Below, piece by piece: positions 15,173 to 26,599 of a DNA stretch of 64,000 nucleotides (the stretch's first letter is position 1; the number at the start of each line of letters is the position of its first letter). Position numbers and translations under genes: made by a program. The DNA is taken from contig JAQOTA010000068.1 of NCBI GenBank assembly GCA_029532415.1, positions 558,001 to 622,000 on the forward strand, given 5' to 3'. The stretch is from Marasmius tenuissimus (Eukaryota > Basidiomycota > Agaricomycetes > Agaricales > Marasmiaceae). The notes below the pieces were generated by a model that did not search any database, was not told the origin of the DNA, and saw only the letters and a list, made by a program, of their open reading frames with translations.

Positions 15173-17601
15173 TTAGCAGCCGGAGGGAACGGCGGTCGAG
15201 TCGATGTGGTTGGCAGCGCCGACACCGAGACCCCTGCTGGCAAAGGTTCTCCACAAAAGGCACCTGTTAGCACCGCCGTACCTGTTCGCGTCAGCCTGGA
15301 TCCAAGCGTCACGAGCGGTGGGGAGAGTTGGGTTGCAAGGTTGAAGGGCGAGAGCGTCAACGAGGAGACGGAGGAAGACAACGTTTCCTTCGCCGGTGTT
15401 GGCGTTGGTGCGGGCGTTGGCGGAGAAGCCGTGTTCTGAAACGAGGGAGGCGTAGACGTTGTGGAGAATGTTGGCCCTGGGAAGAGGGAGGTTACCTCGC
15501 AATGATCATGGTGAGATGTGGGTTTGGTGGACTTACCAGACCTATAGATTTGCGGGAGGGAGGAAGGAAGGAATCTATTAGTAGACTGAAGGAAGGCGGG
15601 TACTTCGGTATTCATCTCACCTCTCCGATGGCTAGAAGGCGAATACGTCAAACTATATCCTAAGAAGAGGGGAACTGAAAACGCACTGTGGACTTCGTTC
15701 AAAACGGCGATGGTCGAGTACCTGAGGGGGTTGGTGATAGCCGAGGTGGAGTAGGGTCGAGTACGGATTCCTGCGGGGTTATTGGTGACCCATTGTCCCA
15801 TAATGAAGTCGGTGATCGCGGCGGAGTCAGAGTGAGAGAACCAGCTGCGTGAAAGGCGTGTGCATGAGAAGCTTGAACTCAGTAAAGGCAATCCTGAAAG
15901 GCACGTACTCGGCAAGAGCATCCGACCATCCTTCACCCATACCTCCGGCCTCGAGAGTCTGCAAGCATCGTCCGGTGCCTCCACCAGTCAACCTGTTACT
16001 GAGACCGTGGGTCATCTCGTGGAGGGGGATGTCGTTCTCGATGGCACCATCACGGGTGGGCTAGAATTTAGAGTCAACAGAAGGTCGGGGTGATGGATTC
16101 ATAGGGACTCACGATAGTCAGAGTCCAGATGAACATCCTGCAGGTTCCGGATTGACCGCTGTAAACATTCGGATCACATCAGCACATGGATTAAACGCGA
16201 ACGGGGCGGAAACCTACTCAGGGGGGGTGGCAAAGTTCGCGTTGTTGGTTCCGGAGGAATCCTGAACACTCATGATAACTCTGTCGTTACCGGCGCCTCC
16301 CTTTCCGAAGTTGTTGTTCTGGAAGTTAAATGCAGCCTCGGTGAACCCGTATTGATAAAGGACATCGTGGTGTGTGTTGATGATGTAGAATGCATTCACA
16401 CGAGCAGCATCTATGTTATTGGTGACGGTTGCCGCTTGAGAAGGGTTGTAGGTAGCCTGGAAGCTAGCCTCCGCGGTGGTGTTAGTTTGAGAACCCTTAA
16501 AGGAGACAACGTTGTTTCCTCTATCGCACAAGGTCAGATACAATACGACAGCCTTTTCGTAGTAGATTTTGAACACTCACGCAGTGGTCAAGGGGCTGGT
16601 GATGGTGTGCCAGCCATCGGGAGATGAGGCAGTGTTCTGGGGGTCGGCAAGGACTTCGAGACCCTCGGTGATGATCTCTTTCCAAACGGGGAGAACTTTG
16701 TACTATAAGGGATTGCGATCAGAATTGCGTGCGAGACCGAAGTACGAATCACTCACAGTGGCATCAGCAACGAAGTCGGTCACCGACAGAAGCTCCCCGG
16801 AGTGAGCATCGACGTATGCCTCAAACCACGAGTTGACTTCCTCGTTCTGAACCTGGAAGACATGGACGAGAGCACTCGAACCATCTTCGAGAGCAAGATA
16901 CTCGAGAGTTGGTTCAATATCGTTCTTCTTGCCCTGAAGAGCCTCCTCAACCTTGGGGATGACCGTGTTGACGTCAACGGTGGGCTTGGAGTCGGCGATC
17001 TTGCCTGCGAGAAGATATCACGATCAATGAGGAGAAAACTACGAGAAAGGATAGGACATACTGATGTCAACAAACGACTGACCGAAGGCAACAGCCTTCT
17101 TGTCCTTGAAGGCCACATTGGCAACAGCATTGACGAAGGGAATACCATCCTACAAGAGAAGGGTATTGAGACACGGAGAGGGGACGGAGACACGATAGAC
17201 GTACATGGGTCTGCTTGGCATAGCCGACTTCGTGTGCATCGTTGGTGTAGCCGGACTTGAAGGACAAGTTGGCCGCGTCGATGTTCAATTGGGAGGCAAT
17301 GAACGATACGGTCTTGTCCTCAATGCCAGCCTCAGCGAACGATGGGGGGAGATTGACACCGGCTCCGAAGGTCTATCGCGGACGAATAGATCGCGTCAGT
17401 CAAGAAGTGCTGCAGACAACATGGTGTGCGTACCTTGTAGTCGGATTGAGGGTGGAAGGCTTCCACCTTCAAGCCACTCCCAATGCTACGAACACGGTGG
17501 GTCGTGTGCCTAGCAGACGATGTCGAGGGGGCAGCATTGCCGAACGACGCGTAGAGAACTGCAAGGAGAACAGACGAAAAGAACTTGTTCAAGACGACCA
17601 T
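15173..17601 (-). CDS. Fungalysin (peptidase family M36) metalloprotease
   Basis: Secreted zinc endopeptidase made as a pre-pro-enzyme. The start MVVLNKFF opens a signal peptide ending near GNAAP. The propeptide follows (SQLNID, then [10 protein letters not shown] and [10 protein letters not shown]). The catalytic part shows [20 protein letters not shown] and [10 protein letters not shown], all hallmarks of M36. The zinc site HEMTH lies at about 16008-16022 and the third ligand in GMGEGWSDA. The C-terminal exons carry [22 protein letters not shown] and RGLGVGA and end at VPSGC. About nine or ten short introns interrupt it, as is usual in basidiomycete fungalysins. I see no disabling change, but the small exon between [10 protein letters not shown] and NILHNVY (about 15480-15690) is hard to splice by eye and needs a transcript. 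Likely role: extracellular protein breakdown. Confidence 0.92.
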
Positions 17602-17689
17602 TGTGTTCTTCGAGTACAGGAGTCCAAAAGCCGAGTGAGAGAGGTATTTCTGGACACTGAGATCCTGAAGGAATTCGGTGCACTTTTGG

Positions 17690-17700
17690 CTCTTTTTATG
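17690..17700 (-). promoter_or_regulatory. TATA-like box of the fungalysin gene
   Basis: Reads CATAAAAAGA on the minus strand, about 90 bases before the ATG at 17601. Spacing is plausible for a fungal promoter, but this is a single short match. Confidence 0.35.
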
Positions 17701-17759
17701 CTCGCCAGGTCCTATAGTGAGCAAGTGAGCCGCGTGTTACTCTTCGCACCTGATTGAAT

Positions 17760-20620
17760 TGAATTCGGCCCCCTACCTGGCAAGTGCACACGAGATGAAG
17801 CAAATCTAATATGGAGATAAGACGAGGGCGTGATGAATCGCGTGGACCAAAAATATACCATATTGTGTGCCTACTTCCTCGAGGCAGGACGCTAAGACGA
17901 ATGCAGGCAAAGCTGCAGATCTCGCCTCCTTGGCAGCCGAGATCTTTTTGAAGCATGGCCAGCAACGATCCAAACGCACTACAGGACCCAGAAGGAGTAC
18001 AGAAACAGCCTCAAATGGTTAATCAGAGGATGGAATACAAAGATACGCCATTTAGCATACTGAGAGCGGAAGAGGGATTGAGGACGTCGTGAGAGTCTGT
18101 GAGAGGCTTCCATATGATCCACGAGAGCTATGCACAGTAATCGCTACAGCAAATATCAGGGCGGCCAGCAATGGTGACGTTTGGGACGTATGGAAGGCGT
18201 CGAAGGACGGATTCGAGCGACGAGGGGCCGGGAGTGACTAAAATAATCAGTCGAAGGCCCGGCTCTCTCCACGAGCGGACCGCCAGGACACGCTATCGGA
18301 TCTGTCCGTGCATCAGATCAGCCCAGGCAGCTACTTCGGTAGCGAATAGTATCATGTTAGGCCCCATTTGACCCCCGTGCGAAATTGGCCTTAGAGGGGG
18401 TGCCCCTTGTCACCAGTGAATTTTCTTTGTGCCCCTCGGCCTTTTGGCCGCCTTTGGGTTCCGTGTGGGAAACCTGCTCCAAATGCCTGGGCTAGCGTGC
18501 TCGCCGCATTCTCCGTCGCCCTCTGGGTGCTCCCTCCACCACGACCACTGCCTGCTCTCCCAATCATAGTATGTACTAAACTCGAGACATATTTTTAGTG
18601 AATCCTACCTCTCTATTTATGTTGGTCTTTGGGCTTTCAGAGCATTGCAATGTACAGGCAACTGGGTGGCAGGGTCCCCATCGTTTCCTCGACAACGGAC
18701 ACGAGGCGCGTGCGGGCAGAGGATTTCCAGCTGGAAGAAGGATTTCTGCGAGTTCTGGGGTCAGTTACAAGCCAAGGTGCGCACTATATTCTCGGCTATG
18801 TGACCAATGCTCATATCCAGGTTCGGCGCACCAGACGCGGTATGCTCTGTATGTGAAACTGTGTCCATTTTGACAGCGACAGAAGGACAGAAGGAGACCT
18901 CTCAGATAAAGATAAGGGTTGTTAATCAATCTCAGTAGTCGCCGGTGGTCACAGATCACCCCAATATTCTCTCAGAATTGGCGCTGGTAGCCCTTTTTGC
19001 ACGCGTCGTACGCCTTACTAACCTACCCCTTCTCATATTGCCCGCATATACAGCCTCAGAAAGCTCTAAAGGTCAGAAACTTGTCAGCATCCTTTACTCA
19101 TATCTTTCTGCTCCGGTTGTTGGCATTTGATGGTGTGTGGATGCCGCTTTCTCCTAGCAGATCACTAAAAGCCATCCTGATGCTTTTGTTAGCCTTGAGT
19201 CTTCTTTCCTGTCTCGACTCGAAACAATCCGAATCACAGCTTACTTCATATTATCACTCCCAAGAGTTACAGCTTGTCCTCTTTCATTTATTAGTTACAA
19301 CACTCTGACTTCTCTTATGTTTCGTTGTATAGTATCTCTCCCTCTCAATTCTGATTTCCCTGTTAGTGGGGCGGCTACCGCCTTAACCCTGTGCCTTTCA
19401 GACCTTCCATCCCGTGATAGAATGATATGGATAATACGTCTCTGTACTATGATAGCCAAATTTTCTCTGCTCGAGAGTCAAGGGTGCTGCAATAGCAAAT
19501 TTGGCGTTAACCAACGTTTCCTGGCTCTAAACAGTGAATTATGCACATCATACTGTCTCTACATAACTCGATATATTGTTCTGAGTGATGCAAAAACATG
19601 GGAGGGCTAGGAAGGACCAAGGAAGGACCCAAAAACCATGCCAACCATGCGAGCGCTTAACCGGATATGTTAGAAAACCCGGCTATTGCACAGAACCCGG
19701 TTCGCCGGCCAATGGACCAAAAAACATGAATTCGCTATTCCGCGTCGTCAACACGGTGTCACTCTACAAAACTCATGGAAGTTGATGTATGAGATGTATA
19801 GAGACCTAATATCTAGTAGTGGTGAGGCCTATGAGCGCCAAACCGTCCAACGAAAAAATGATGACCTTTGGCGAACCAATATTCCTTTCGATTTGCATCA
19901 AACAACCTTCGACTAGAATGTCCAACTCACCTCATGTTACAACTGCTCGCCAAAGAAATGCAGATGATCCTGCGAGTATATACACACTCTCACGATTATT
20001 TGAGATTCAAAAATTAATGTCAGGTCACCCGTAAGTCATATATACCAGCAAAACGTTCAATATCACGGACTTTCAAGACAGGTACCCCGAGAAATGAGAG
20101 GTGATTCACCCACAGAGTCCAGTAGGTCGCTGAGCCTGTTCAATTGATAGTTCTATGTTATATTGTTAAAGATATCAACATGTGAGGAGCCCTATACGGC
20201 TAGTATGAACTCTTGGACAGAGTATCCGGGATGGAAGGAGTCGTGCACATGGACTCACTAGTTGAATAGTCGTCGAGTCAAACAACTTTTGTTTATCATT
20301 TTTTCAGTTCATTCAAATGAACGCCGTTGCCGGAGGGCTGAGATAAGAGAATGATTTCAGCTGAGGTCCGAAAAGCACCAATCGGTCAGGGACGGTTGTG
20401 AATTTCCTAGATGGCAATTTCCTCGAACGAGGCTCGAGCCATGGCTGGTGACCCAATAGAGAGACTGTTGCCGCTATTGCCATTATACTGAGTTCTTGAA
20501 TCACTTAGATTATGTATTGTGAAGTACGAACCTCAGATACATTGGCTATCTGGTCACCCGCCAACAAGTACTCTACGGGAACTAAGCCATCAGTTTAGAA
20601 CGGTCACTATATATATGTAG
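17760..20620. other. Gene-poor region
   Basis: About 2.9 kb with no gene I can support. Short plus-strand frames (for example around 18630-18860 and 18997-19308) have no family motif or convincing splice pattern. A GGCCTTTTGGCC palindrome lies near 18438. The region may hold the upstream control DNA of the fungalysin gene and decayed repeats. Confidence 0.4.
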
Positions 20621-20627
20621 AGCATTT

Positions 20628-20690
20628 CGAATTCTGGCGAAGCCAGTAGCCGAGTTATTGAGAGCCCGACAATAAATGGGCGGATCCCAT
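20628..20690. repeat. Diverged copy of a short inverted-repeat element
   Basis: Shares with 20869-20936 the blocks AATTCT, then TAGCCGA, then AGAGCCC, then AATAAATGGGCG, in the same order and spacing. It has lost the first inverted repeat. About 240 bases separate the two copies. Confidence 0.45.
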
Positions 20691-20868
20691 TCATTATTGA
20701 GCAAGATGGATCTGTTGCGCAATCTGTCCGCTCACTAGCGTGCCCAAGCTGAACACCGTGATTAGTGAGTCTCTTGCAGCTGGGTCTACCATTTCGCAAG
20801 CCACTTAGCCACAGCACCGTAAACAATGTGAAGGGGAGGAATAAACGGGAATTTTAAAAGCATCTAAA

Positions 20869-20936
20869 TTCGCCCAATTCTAGTTGGGCGGAACCACTAG
20901 CCGAATAAATAAAGAGCCCAATAATAAATGGGCGAA
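20869..20936. repeat. 68-base inverted-repeat element
   Basis: Begins TTCGCCCA and ends TGGGCGAA, exact inverted complements. Its left side also forms a hairpin from CGCCCAA and TTGGGCG around TTCTAG. Size and ends suggest a very small non-autonomous element or a transposon end. Confidence 0.5.
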
Positions 20937-21639
20937 CCTAATTATCTCGACCACAATGGGCCATCACCTATCAATCTCCTACGGCCCACAGCGTGCGCGG
21001 GTCGGAAGTATGGTGTGTCGTGAACTTCATGCATCCTGCCCGAGAGGAATACTGATATCTGGAAAGGGGAGAAACCATGCCCACAAGCCCTTCGAACGTA
21101 ATGGTGCAGCGGGATTTTGACCCAATTTAAGACCAAAAGCAAATGCGTAGCAGGTCATTTACTACGTTTGTAGACGTTTGTAGCCGTGCTATCCAACAGG
21201 CTCGTTGCAAATTGGTCTTTTTTGGAGCTTGCTTTTGCGAAGTTTCGCTGGCCCTCGAGGATAATCTCGTGAGAGCCTTGCTCGCTATACTACTTTACCG
21301 GGCTGCAAGCACACCGGCTGACAGGGGGCATAGTTTGCTGCCGTCCTTAATGTTGCCCATGGTGGGGGCAGATGAGCAACTCGCCCATCACGGCAGCAGG
21401 GCATTCACCTCACCATCAGGCCACGAGGGGCGGACCCACTTAGGCCTATTTCTCACGGGGGTAAAACCGGCCCAACGAGGCCTGATTTCATTACTGATCT
21501 AGCTGCCTAAGGTGCATCAAATCGTTGGATCGAGTAACTTGGGGACCGATAGAGTGAGCCTAATTGAGAGATCTGGAGTCAATCCCAAGAGGTGTCGCCG
21601 ATTCAGATTTGCAGGGATAGCCGTTGGCCTTTGAACTCG

Positions 21640-22195
21640 CAGGAACTTGTATCATGCGAGCCGTTTTCAAATGTCAACACTCACCTCTATCGACGCTTTC
21701 TCAGCCTCCAGCCACTGAACCGTCCACCGAACCGTCCACTTCAACCCGTTCAGATGGCCTTCACCCTCAATCGCCGCTGTGATGAAAACCTTTCGGTGCC
21801 AGTGTTGGGGTACAATTGCTACGCTCTCGAGCTGTCTCGGAGAAATCCCATCGGATTCTGAGAAGCCCACCCTCCCTATGCTTCGGAGATGTGCATTAAG
21901 TTAGGGCCTCTGAAAAGGTGGATTGCAGAGAGAATGGGTACTGATGAGTTGTTGTGGTGATCTCGTGTGGGGTTCGAGGTAGAACGAACGATTTTAGTGG
22001 TTTCGCAAGATGAAATTCATCATATTCGTACTGTGTCAATATTTGAATTGGTACTTGACTGATTATACTACATGAACTCTTACCGCCGACGGTTTCAGTA
22101 TTCTCATGGTTCGATTGCACAAGCGCTCGGGGGGTTGGTTTGATGCCCGCCGGTGATCCTTGAGCCTGATTCGCCTCGTTGTTTCCAACGCTCAT
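21640..22195 (-). CDS. Possible small gene, unrecognised
   Basis: I do not recognise the product. A first exon starting MSVGNNEANQ at 22195 runs to a good donor (GGTAAGAG near 22080). A second open stretch (about 21900-21690) contains a basic and aromatic segment (LKWTVRWTVQWLEAEK) and also ends at a good donor (GAGGTGAGTG near 21687), so a further exon should follow. The splice signals and even reading frame make coding plausible. There is no signal peptide or known motif. The tRNA gene lies about 160 bases upstream. Confidence 0.3.
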
Positions 22196-22357
22196 GTCGT
22201 TCAGCAATGTTTTGTTCAGTGCAAGTTTTGTGCGAAAACTCTCATGTTTTAGAAATTTTCATAGAAGATACAACAGGTGGGTTGAAAGAGCCTACCCTCT
22301 GGCGGGGTGCTACCACAAGAACAAAACGAGAAAATAATCGAGACGTAGGTGAATAAT

Positions 22358-22455
22358 AGGTCTAACCAGGAATCGAACCTGGGTTAGTGGAAGTCATATA
22401 TCTTTGGAGAGTGTGCGATCAGAATCCACTGTGATAACCGCTACACTATTAGACC
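22358..22455 (-). tRNA. tRNA-Gln (CUG) with intron
   Basis: The acceptor arms GGTCTAA and TTAGACC pair perfectly. The D arm, anticodon stem (GTGGA with TCCAC) and T arm (CCAGG, TTCGATT, CCTGG) are all present. The anticodon loop begins TTCTGA, giving anticodon CUG. Between position 37 and the 3' side of the stem lie about 26 extra bases, the usual place for a nuclear tRNA intron. It decodes CAG as glutamine. Confidence 0.9.
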
Positions 22456-22459
22456 ATGT

Positions 22460-22960
22460 ACCTACTTGGCCTTCATGCGCGTACATAATGCGAAACTTAT
22501 CGATGCTTTACGTTAGTTTTTGCTGAAATCTTGATCAATACCTAGACACAGATCTACACGACGGATGTCACGTTTTCTAGCCAGCCTTTCCAAGACTTCA
22601 CCTGATGAGAATGGTGTCCCACGTCGCTAGGTTGGAAAGGCATAGATCCTGGAGGCGATTCGTGCATTCGATATAGCCTTTACAAACTTCAAGTTCCTTC
22701 AAGAACCTGAAGCTTCTGCGTGGCGACCGAGAGAAGGTGTCCGAAGAGCACAAAAAATGAGAGATTTAACTTTTGATACATCGAATCGACACATCGTATG
22801 CTGATTGCACAGTTTGAGATTCTGGCCAACCCCTCAGCCCCGACTAAATGCATCTCCTTAGCCATTATAGCCGTGTCCTCAGCGTCCTTGGTGGCACAAA
22901 CAGTTCAATCATACATGATTCAACGAGACCAGGCTTAGGCAGCATCCACTCCTTGGAGAA
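22460..22960. other. Intergenic stretch beside the tRNA
   Basis: No gene seen. As it lies upstream of the minus-strand tRNA, its proximal part may matter for tRNA expression, though the main polymerase III boxes are internal. Confidence 0.4.
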
Positions 22961-22962
22961 TC

Positions 22963-23480
22963 ACCAAGCTTTAGTAGGAGTAGCACCCAAGGGAGCTATC
23001 CGCGGTGACGTTTTCGTTCATTTGACAGAAGGAGGATGGTGTTTGTCGTACACGATAGGTAGAGCAAATTCGAGATGTCTGTAGACTAACGACAGTAGTC
23101 GACACGGAGGTAAGGAATACGGAGAATGAGTATGGAAACATCATTTGACGGTGGTAGATTATGCCAAAGGAGTTGTATGTACATTCCTCGAAGTGGACTA
23201 TTGCGTAGAGCATGTTTTTGACGCCTCCACATATTCTGGCTCATCATCCTCGTCTGAACAATCTTCTACACGACCATGTAAGTGATAGCGAGGAGCCAGG
23301 GGGACGAGCCGGAGAAGCAGATAGCAAAGTGTGGAAAAAAGGATAAAAGCGACCAAGAGAAATAGCGTACTTTCGGACAATCCCCATACCACCCAATACG
23401 CTCGATCCTCTTTATCTAGTTCTCCACATACAGTCTACAGTGACAGAGAATGTATAAATGACTCACGAGCTTCGGCCTTT
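22963..23480 (-). pseudogene. Membrane-protein gene fragment, paralogue of 42147-42650
   Basis: The minus strand encodes an exon with a hydrophobic helix (TLFLLVAFILFSTLCYLLL) followed by an acidic tail (EDCSDEDDEPEY). The block at 42147-42650 carries the same order: AYW.VWGLS, a hydrophobic helix, then DESDEPGYEEAYKTCS. Further on both read NVHTT in the same frame, but this copy then meets several stops that the other lacks. It therefore looks like a decayed or differently spliced paralogue. An adjacent open piece at 23616-23828 may be an upstream exon. Function unknown. Confidence 0.4.
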
Positions 23481-23849
23481 CTCTCCTGCGTTTTCTTCGA
23501 CGCAGGGTCATAAATGGGAAGAGTTCTGCAGCTCGATCAAACAGATTACAGATTGTCTTGCGCCCAGCCGAGTGGATGGGCTCCAGGTCGATGATTGCTG
23601 TTGAACGTACAAAGTCTAGAGAAGCATAGCATAATCTGCCTCTTCATATGGGACTACTTCTATGATGTCTATCATATGAAGAGCTTTCAACCCAAGATCT
23701 CGCAATGACGACAGGTGTAAACACACCATAATGAGCCAACAAGGGTCACCACAGCGTTCAGACCTGTTCGCGTTCTCCAAAATACTTTTTAGGGAGCCAA
23801 TATTATAATCCACAAGCTGTTGCTTCAACGGGGATGTCTTCGTTCCTAG

Positions 23850-24380
23850 TGCGATCTATCCGAATACCACGTATGACGAGTCAAAACATTTCGTTCGGCA
23901 ACAAAGGAAGACGTACTGGGGGTGTGCCATACACCACGGGGGTCCTCGTTCTCTCTCTAGATGTGTCATGCAAAAAGCCGGCATTACTGATGTGATGGAA
24001 CATGAATAGAAGGTCGGAATAAGGTCAAAATGAGAGGGAGTGGAAGACGGTGGACCGCAGTCATGGTTTCGGTAAGAGTTCTGACACGGTCACACGGGCG
24101 CTTAGTGGATGTTCTCGCGTCTTGGCAACAACGTTACCACAGTCAGAGTGGCTTTAAGTCTCTACTTGGCTCGATATACGGCTGTCTGGAAGGTATGAAA
24201 GATCACAGTCTACGCCTTAGCTTTTTGACCTTCTGGCCATCATGCTAGCCAGGGCGCCCGGTAATGCCGGACTGTCAATGGAAACTGAGACCGTTCGACA
24301 TACTTAAACCGCTGGCCATAAACGTCTAAACTGTAAGGTCTTATTACAGAACGTGTAGATCGCGCTGCGCCTGTGAAACG
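23850..24380. other. Intergenic region
   Basis: No gene supported. It contains a partial copy of the dispersed repeat at 24060-24115. Confidence 0.4.
24060..24115 (+). repeat. Dispersed repeat, partial copy 2 of 4
   Basis: Has TGGTTTCGGTAAGAGTTCT followed by CACGGGCGCTTA. These match the first half of the repeat found near 26165 and 35405 and, inverted, near 13965. The second half is absent. Confidence 0.35.
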
Positions 24381-24384
24381 GACG

Positions 24385-24430
24385 AGATATAGTAAGTCGC
24401 AGAGCTTTGGCTGGATTTCGTCGTTGGGTA
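24385..24430 (-). pseudogene. Sliver of a FunK1-type kinase gene
   Basis: The minus strand encodes IQPKLCD in a context matching VQPKLCDFDLAH of the larger fragment at 24600-25370, with AGTCGCAGAGCTTTGGCT shared base for base. Outside about 40 bases the similarity stops. It is a small duplicated remnant of the DFG region. Confidence 0.45.
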
Positions 24431-24599
24431 ACTAAAGTCAAAACGAGGATGTCAGTGGAAGGTAGAGGAGCAATCGACATTATCCAGTGTTTTCAGCAAG
24501 CCTTCGACGTGGGTCGTCTTTCATCCGCGTAGTGATGTATAAAACAAGACTAAACCAACTACCCATAGCAAAGTACTACTGATAAGCGATAGGCACATT

Positions 24600-25370
24600 T
24601 CAAACCCTTAGTTCCTCGAAACAACTCGGATTGACCTTTTCTTTATCTAGGTAGGTCCTGAAGAGCTCCGAGGTCATTACCTCACCCATGATGTAGGAAA
24701 TTGAATTCAGTTTCTTCAATTTCTCGTCCAATGCCTGAATGATAGTACCTGCTCCTTCCTTCTTGGGATCAACCAAAGACCTCTCCTCAGTCGCATCAAC
24801 GACTTGCGATGTTGCCTGGGTGAAGATACGCAGGAACTTGATGGCTCTGTGGAAGAGACCATCGAGTGACTCTAGATCTCCCATCTTGAAAGTTCTGTGC
24901 GCCGTGCTTGAACAAAAGGATCTTCGTTCAGCCTGAACCACTCGCCAATCAGTGTTTACCCAACTGTCAAAGTGACGATTTCTTGGATCAGTAATCTTCG
25001 AGCCGTTTCGATATCGGCCCAGAGCCCAGATTAACACCCAGGCGAAAGACTCGCAGTCGTGTCGGAACGTTCTGGAAACCTTACCCTGCATTGCAGGTTC
25101 GTCTAGTAGGCTATCTGCCATGAACCGTATAGTCCCAGTATTGGAGAAGCCTGCAGGCCGCTTTGCGTCCGTGAAATGAGCAAGGTCGAAGTCGCAGAGC
25201 TTTGGCTGAACATCGTCCTTGGTCTTGCCGGCTTCGTACATGAGGTTCCGAATTCGAGGAACGAGAATTAGGCTTTTCCGGTCTGAAATCCATTTCTCAC
25301 CCAAATTTCAAAGTGTGAGAGTTTTCTTCCATAAATAGTGCGATGTGCCGTTCTTACCGGCGTCTCCTTC
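24600..25370 (-). pseudogene. FunK1-type protein kinase, C-terminal half
   Basis: Fungus-specific protein kinase (FunK1 family), C-lobe only. The readable part begins around HYLWKK (about 25360), which in full family members precedes the catalytic loop. It continues through a disturbed loop ending RNLMYE, the DFG-equivalent LCDFDLAH, the activation segment NTGTIRFMA and the family-typical RHDCESFAWVLIWALG, then a helical tail to a stop at 24600. A stop and frame change separate HYLWKK from the long open frame, and the HRD-like motif is not intact. No N-lobe lies directly upstream. The N-terminal half of a FunK1 gene lies on the same strand at 38183-40179, ending just before this point. FunK1 kinases are expanded in mushrooms; their substrates are unknown. 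Confidence 0.75.
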
Positions 25371-25479
25371 CATCTTTAGTGTGTTCTTCCCACGCTCCAC
25401 ATACAGTGTTTGCCCCGACCAATTTCTCCCTCAGTATTAAGTCCAAACAAATTCCTAGCTTTTAGGTGATATCCGACAA

Positions 25480-26160
25480 TGCTTGCCCCACCTCATATAG
25501 CGGGGCTCGCAAGTACCTCCATGATTCTCTCCGTACCTTTGTATTTTCTTGTGATGCAAAGCGAGATTACAATACAAATACCCGTCTCGGTGTTACAATA
25601 TTCATCTTCTGAGCTTCTCGTTTGTGGTGGGCCTGTGAGTGTTCTGTTGATTCCACCCAAAATGTGTTTGGCCGGCCACTTGCCTCAGGTCACATTATGT
25701 GATTAGTTGCCATATTTGGGACAGCTTCAGAATCTGTTCTGAATGCCATACAGATTAGGAAGGACCCTGTATATTTACGTCATACCACTTTGATATGGCG
25801 GACGCTGGTTCCTTCCCCATGATGGTGTTGCCAATACACAGTAAGTTTTCCCTACCAACCAATTTTCTAGCCACCTTACAGATAATAATAGTGCCATACT
25901 CAGTCGACTTTTTTCTTAGCATCTGTAATCATAATGTCCCCATCATGTTTGAATTCGGACCCGCCAGCGGAGCCAGCTGATACACAAGTTATAGAGGCTT
26001 ATGTCACCATGTTCAATACCATGCTTCCACAACGTGGCATGTGCTGAGGTAGCACAACAAATCATGAGCGATGACGTTCAAATATCAAGGACAGCGAGGC
26101 GAGACTCACCGTAGAGTAGCAACTGGTGTTAGTGGACTGTGAAAAGACGAATCACGAATA
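25480..26160. other. Region next to the FunK1 fragment
   Basis: No supported gene. A minus-strand stretch near 25410-25450 faintly resembles a kinase glycine loop (EIGRGKHCMWSV), which could be a remnant of the same gene or chance. Confidence 0.35.
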
Positions 26161-26164
26161 AAGC

Positions 26165-26260
26165 TGGAACTCGTGGTGGTGTCGGTGAGAGTTTTAGCAC
26201 GGGCGCCTATCATCACCATGCCCCTTGTCCGTAACCACCATGAACCTCCACCTCTTTTCA
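26165..26260 (+). repeat. Dispersed repeat, copy 3 of 4
   Basis: Has GTGGTGTCGGTGAGAGTTTT, then CACGGGCGCCTATC, then a CCACCATGAACC block. It matches the copy at 35405-35490 in the same direction and the copy at 13965-14045 inverted. Confidence 0.45.
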
Positions 26261-26599
26261 CATGGAAATCGACACCACCACCGCTCTCAGCTTCTCTGAA
26301 CCCTTGGGTTTTCAACTTTGCAACCATTGTACATATAACACCCTCAACCCAGAAGAACCCCGTTACCCACCATGAAGCCCGTCGGTTGAGCTCATGACTT
26401 CATCTACACACATACGCCCCCAGTCGCGCGAACTCTTCAATGGCCTCAGGATGTGGAATCTGGATGTGGTTGTGGTTGTTTTTCATGTGTTATCTCGTGT
26501 AGAGGTTCATTTGTGAGTGAAGGTATTTTGTTCAGCGACAGTGACTGATGAATTGATAATTTCTCGACCCTTTTCCAGTTCTCATATCGCCGGTCTGAG

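Noticed and set aside
15206..15663. Plus-strand open frames across the end of the fungalysin gene
   Set aside because: They are Gly/Arg-rich antisense shadows of the minus-strand M36 exons.
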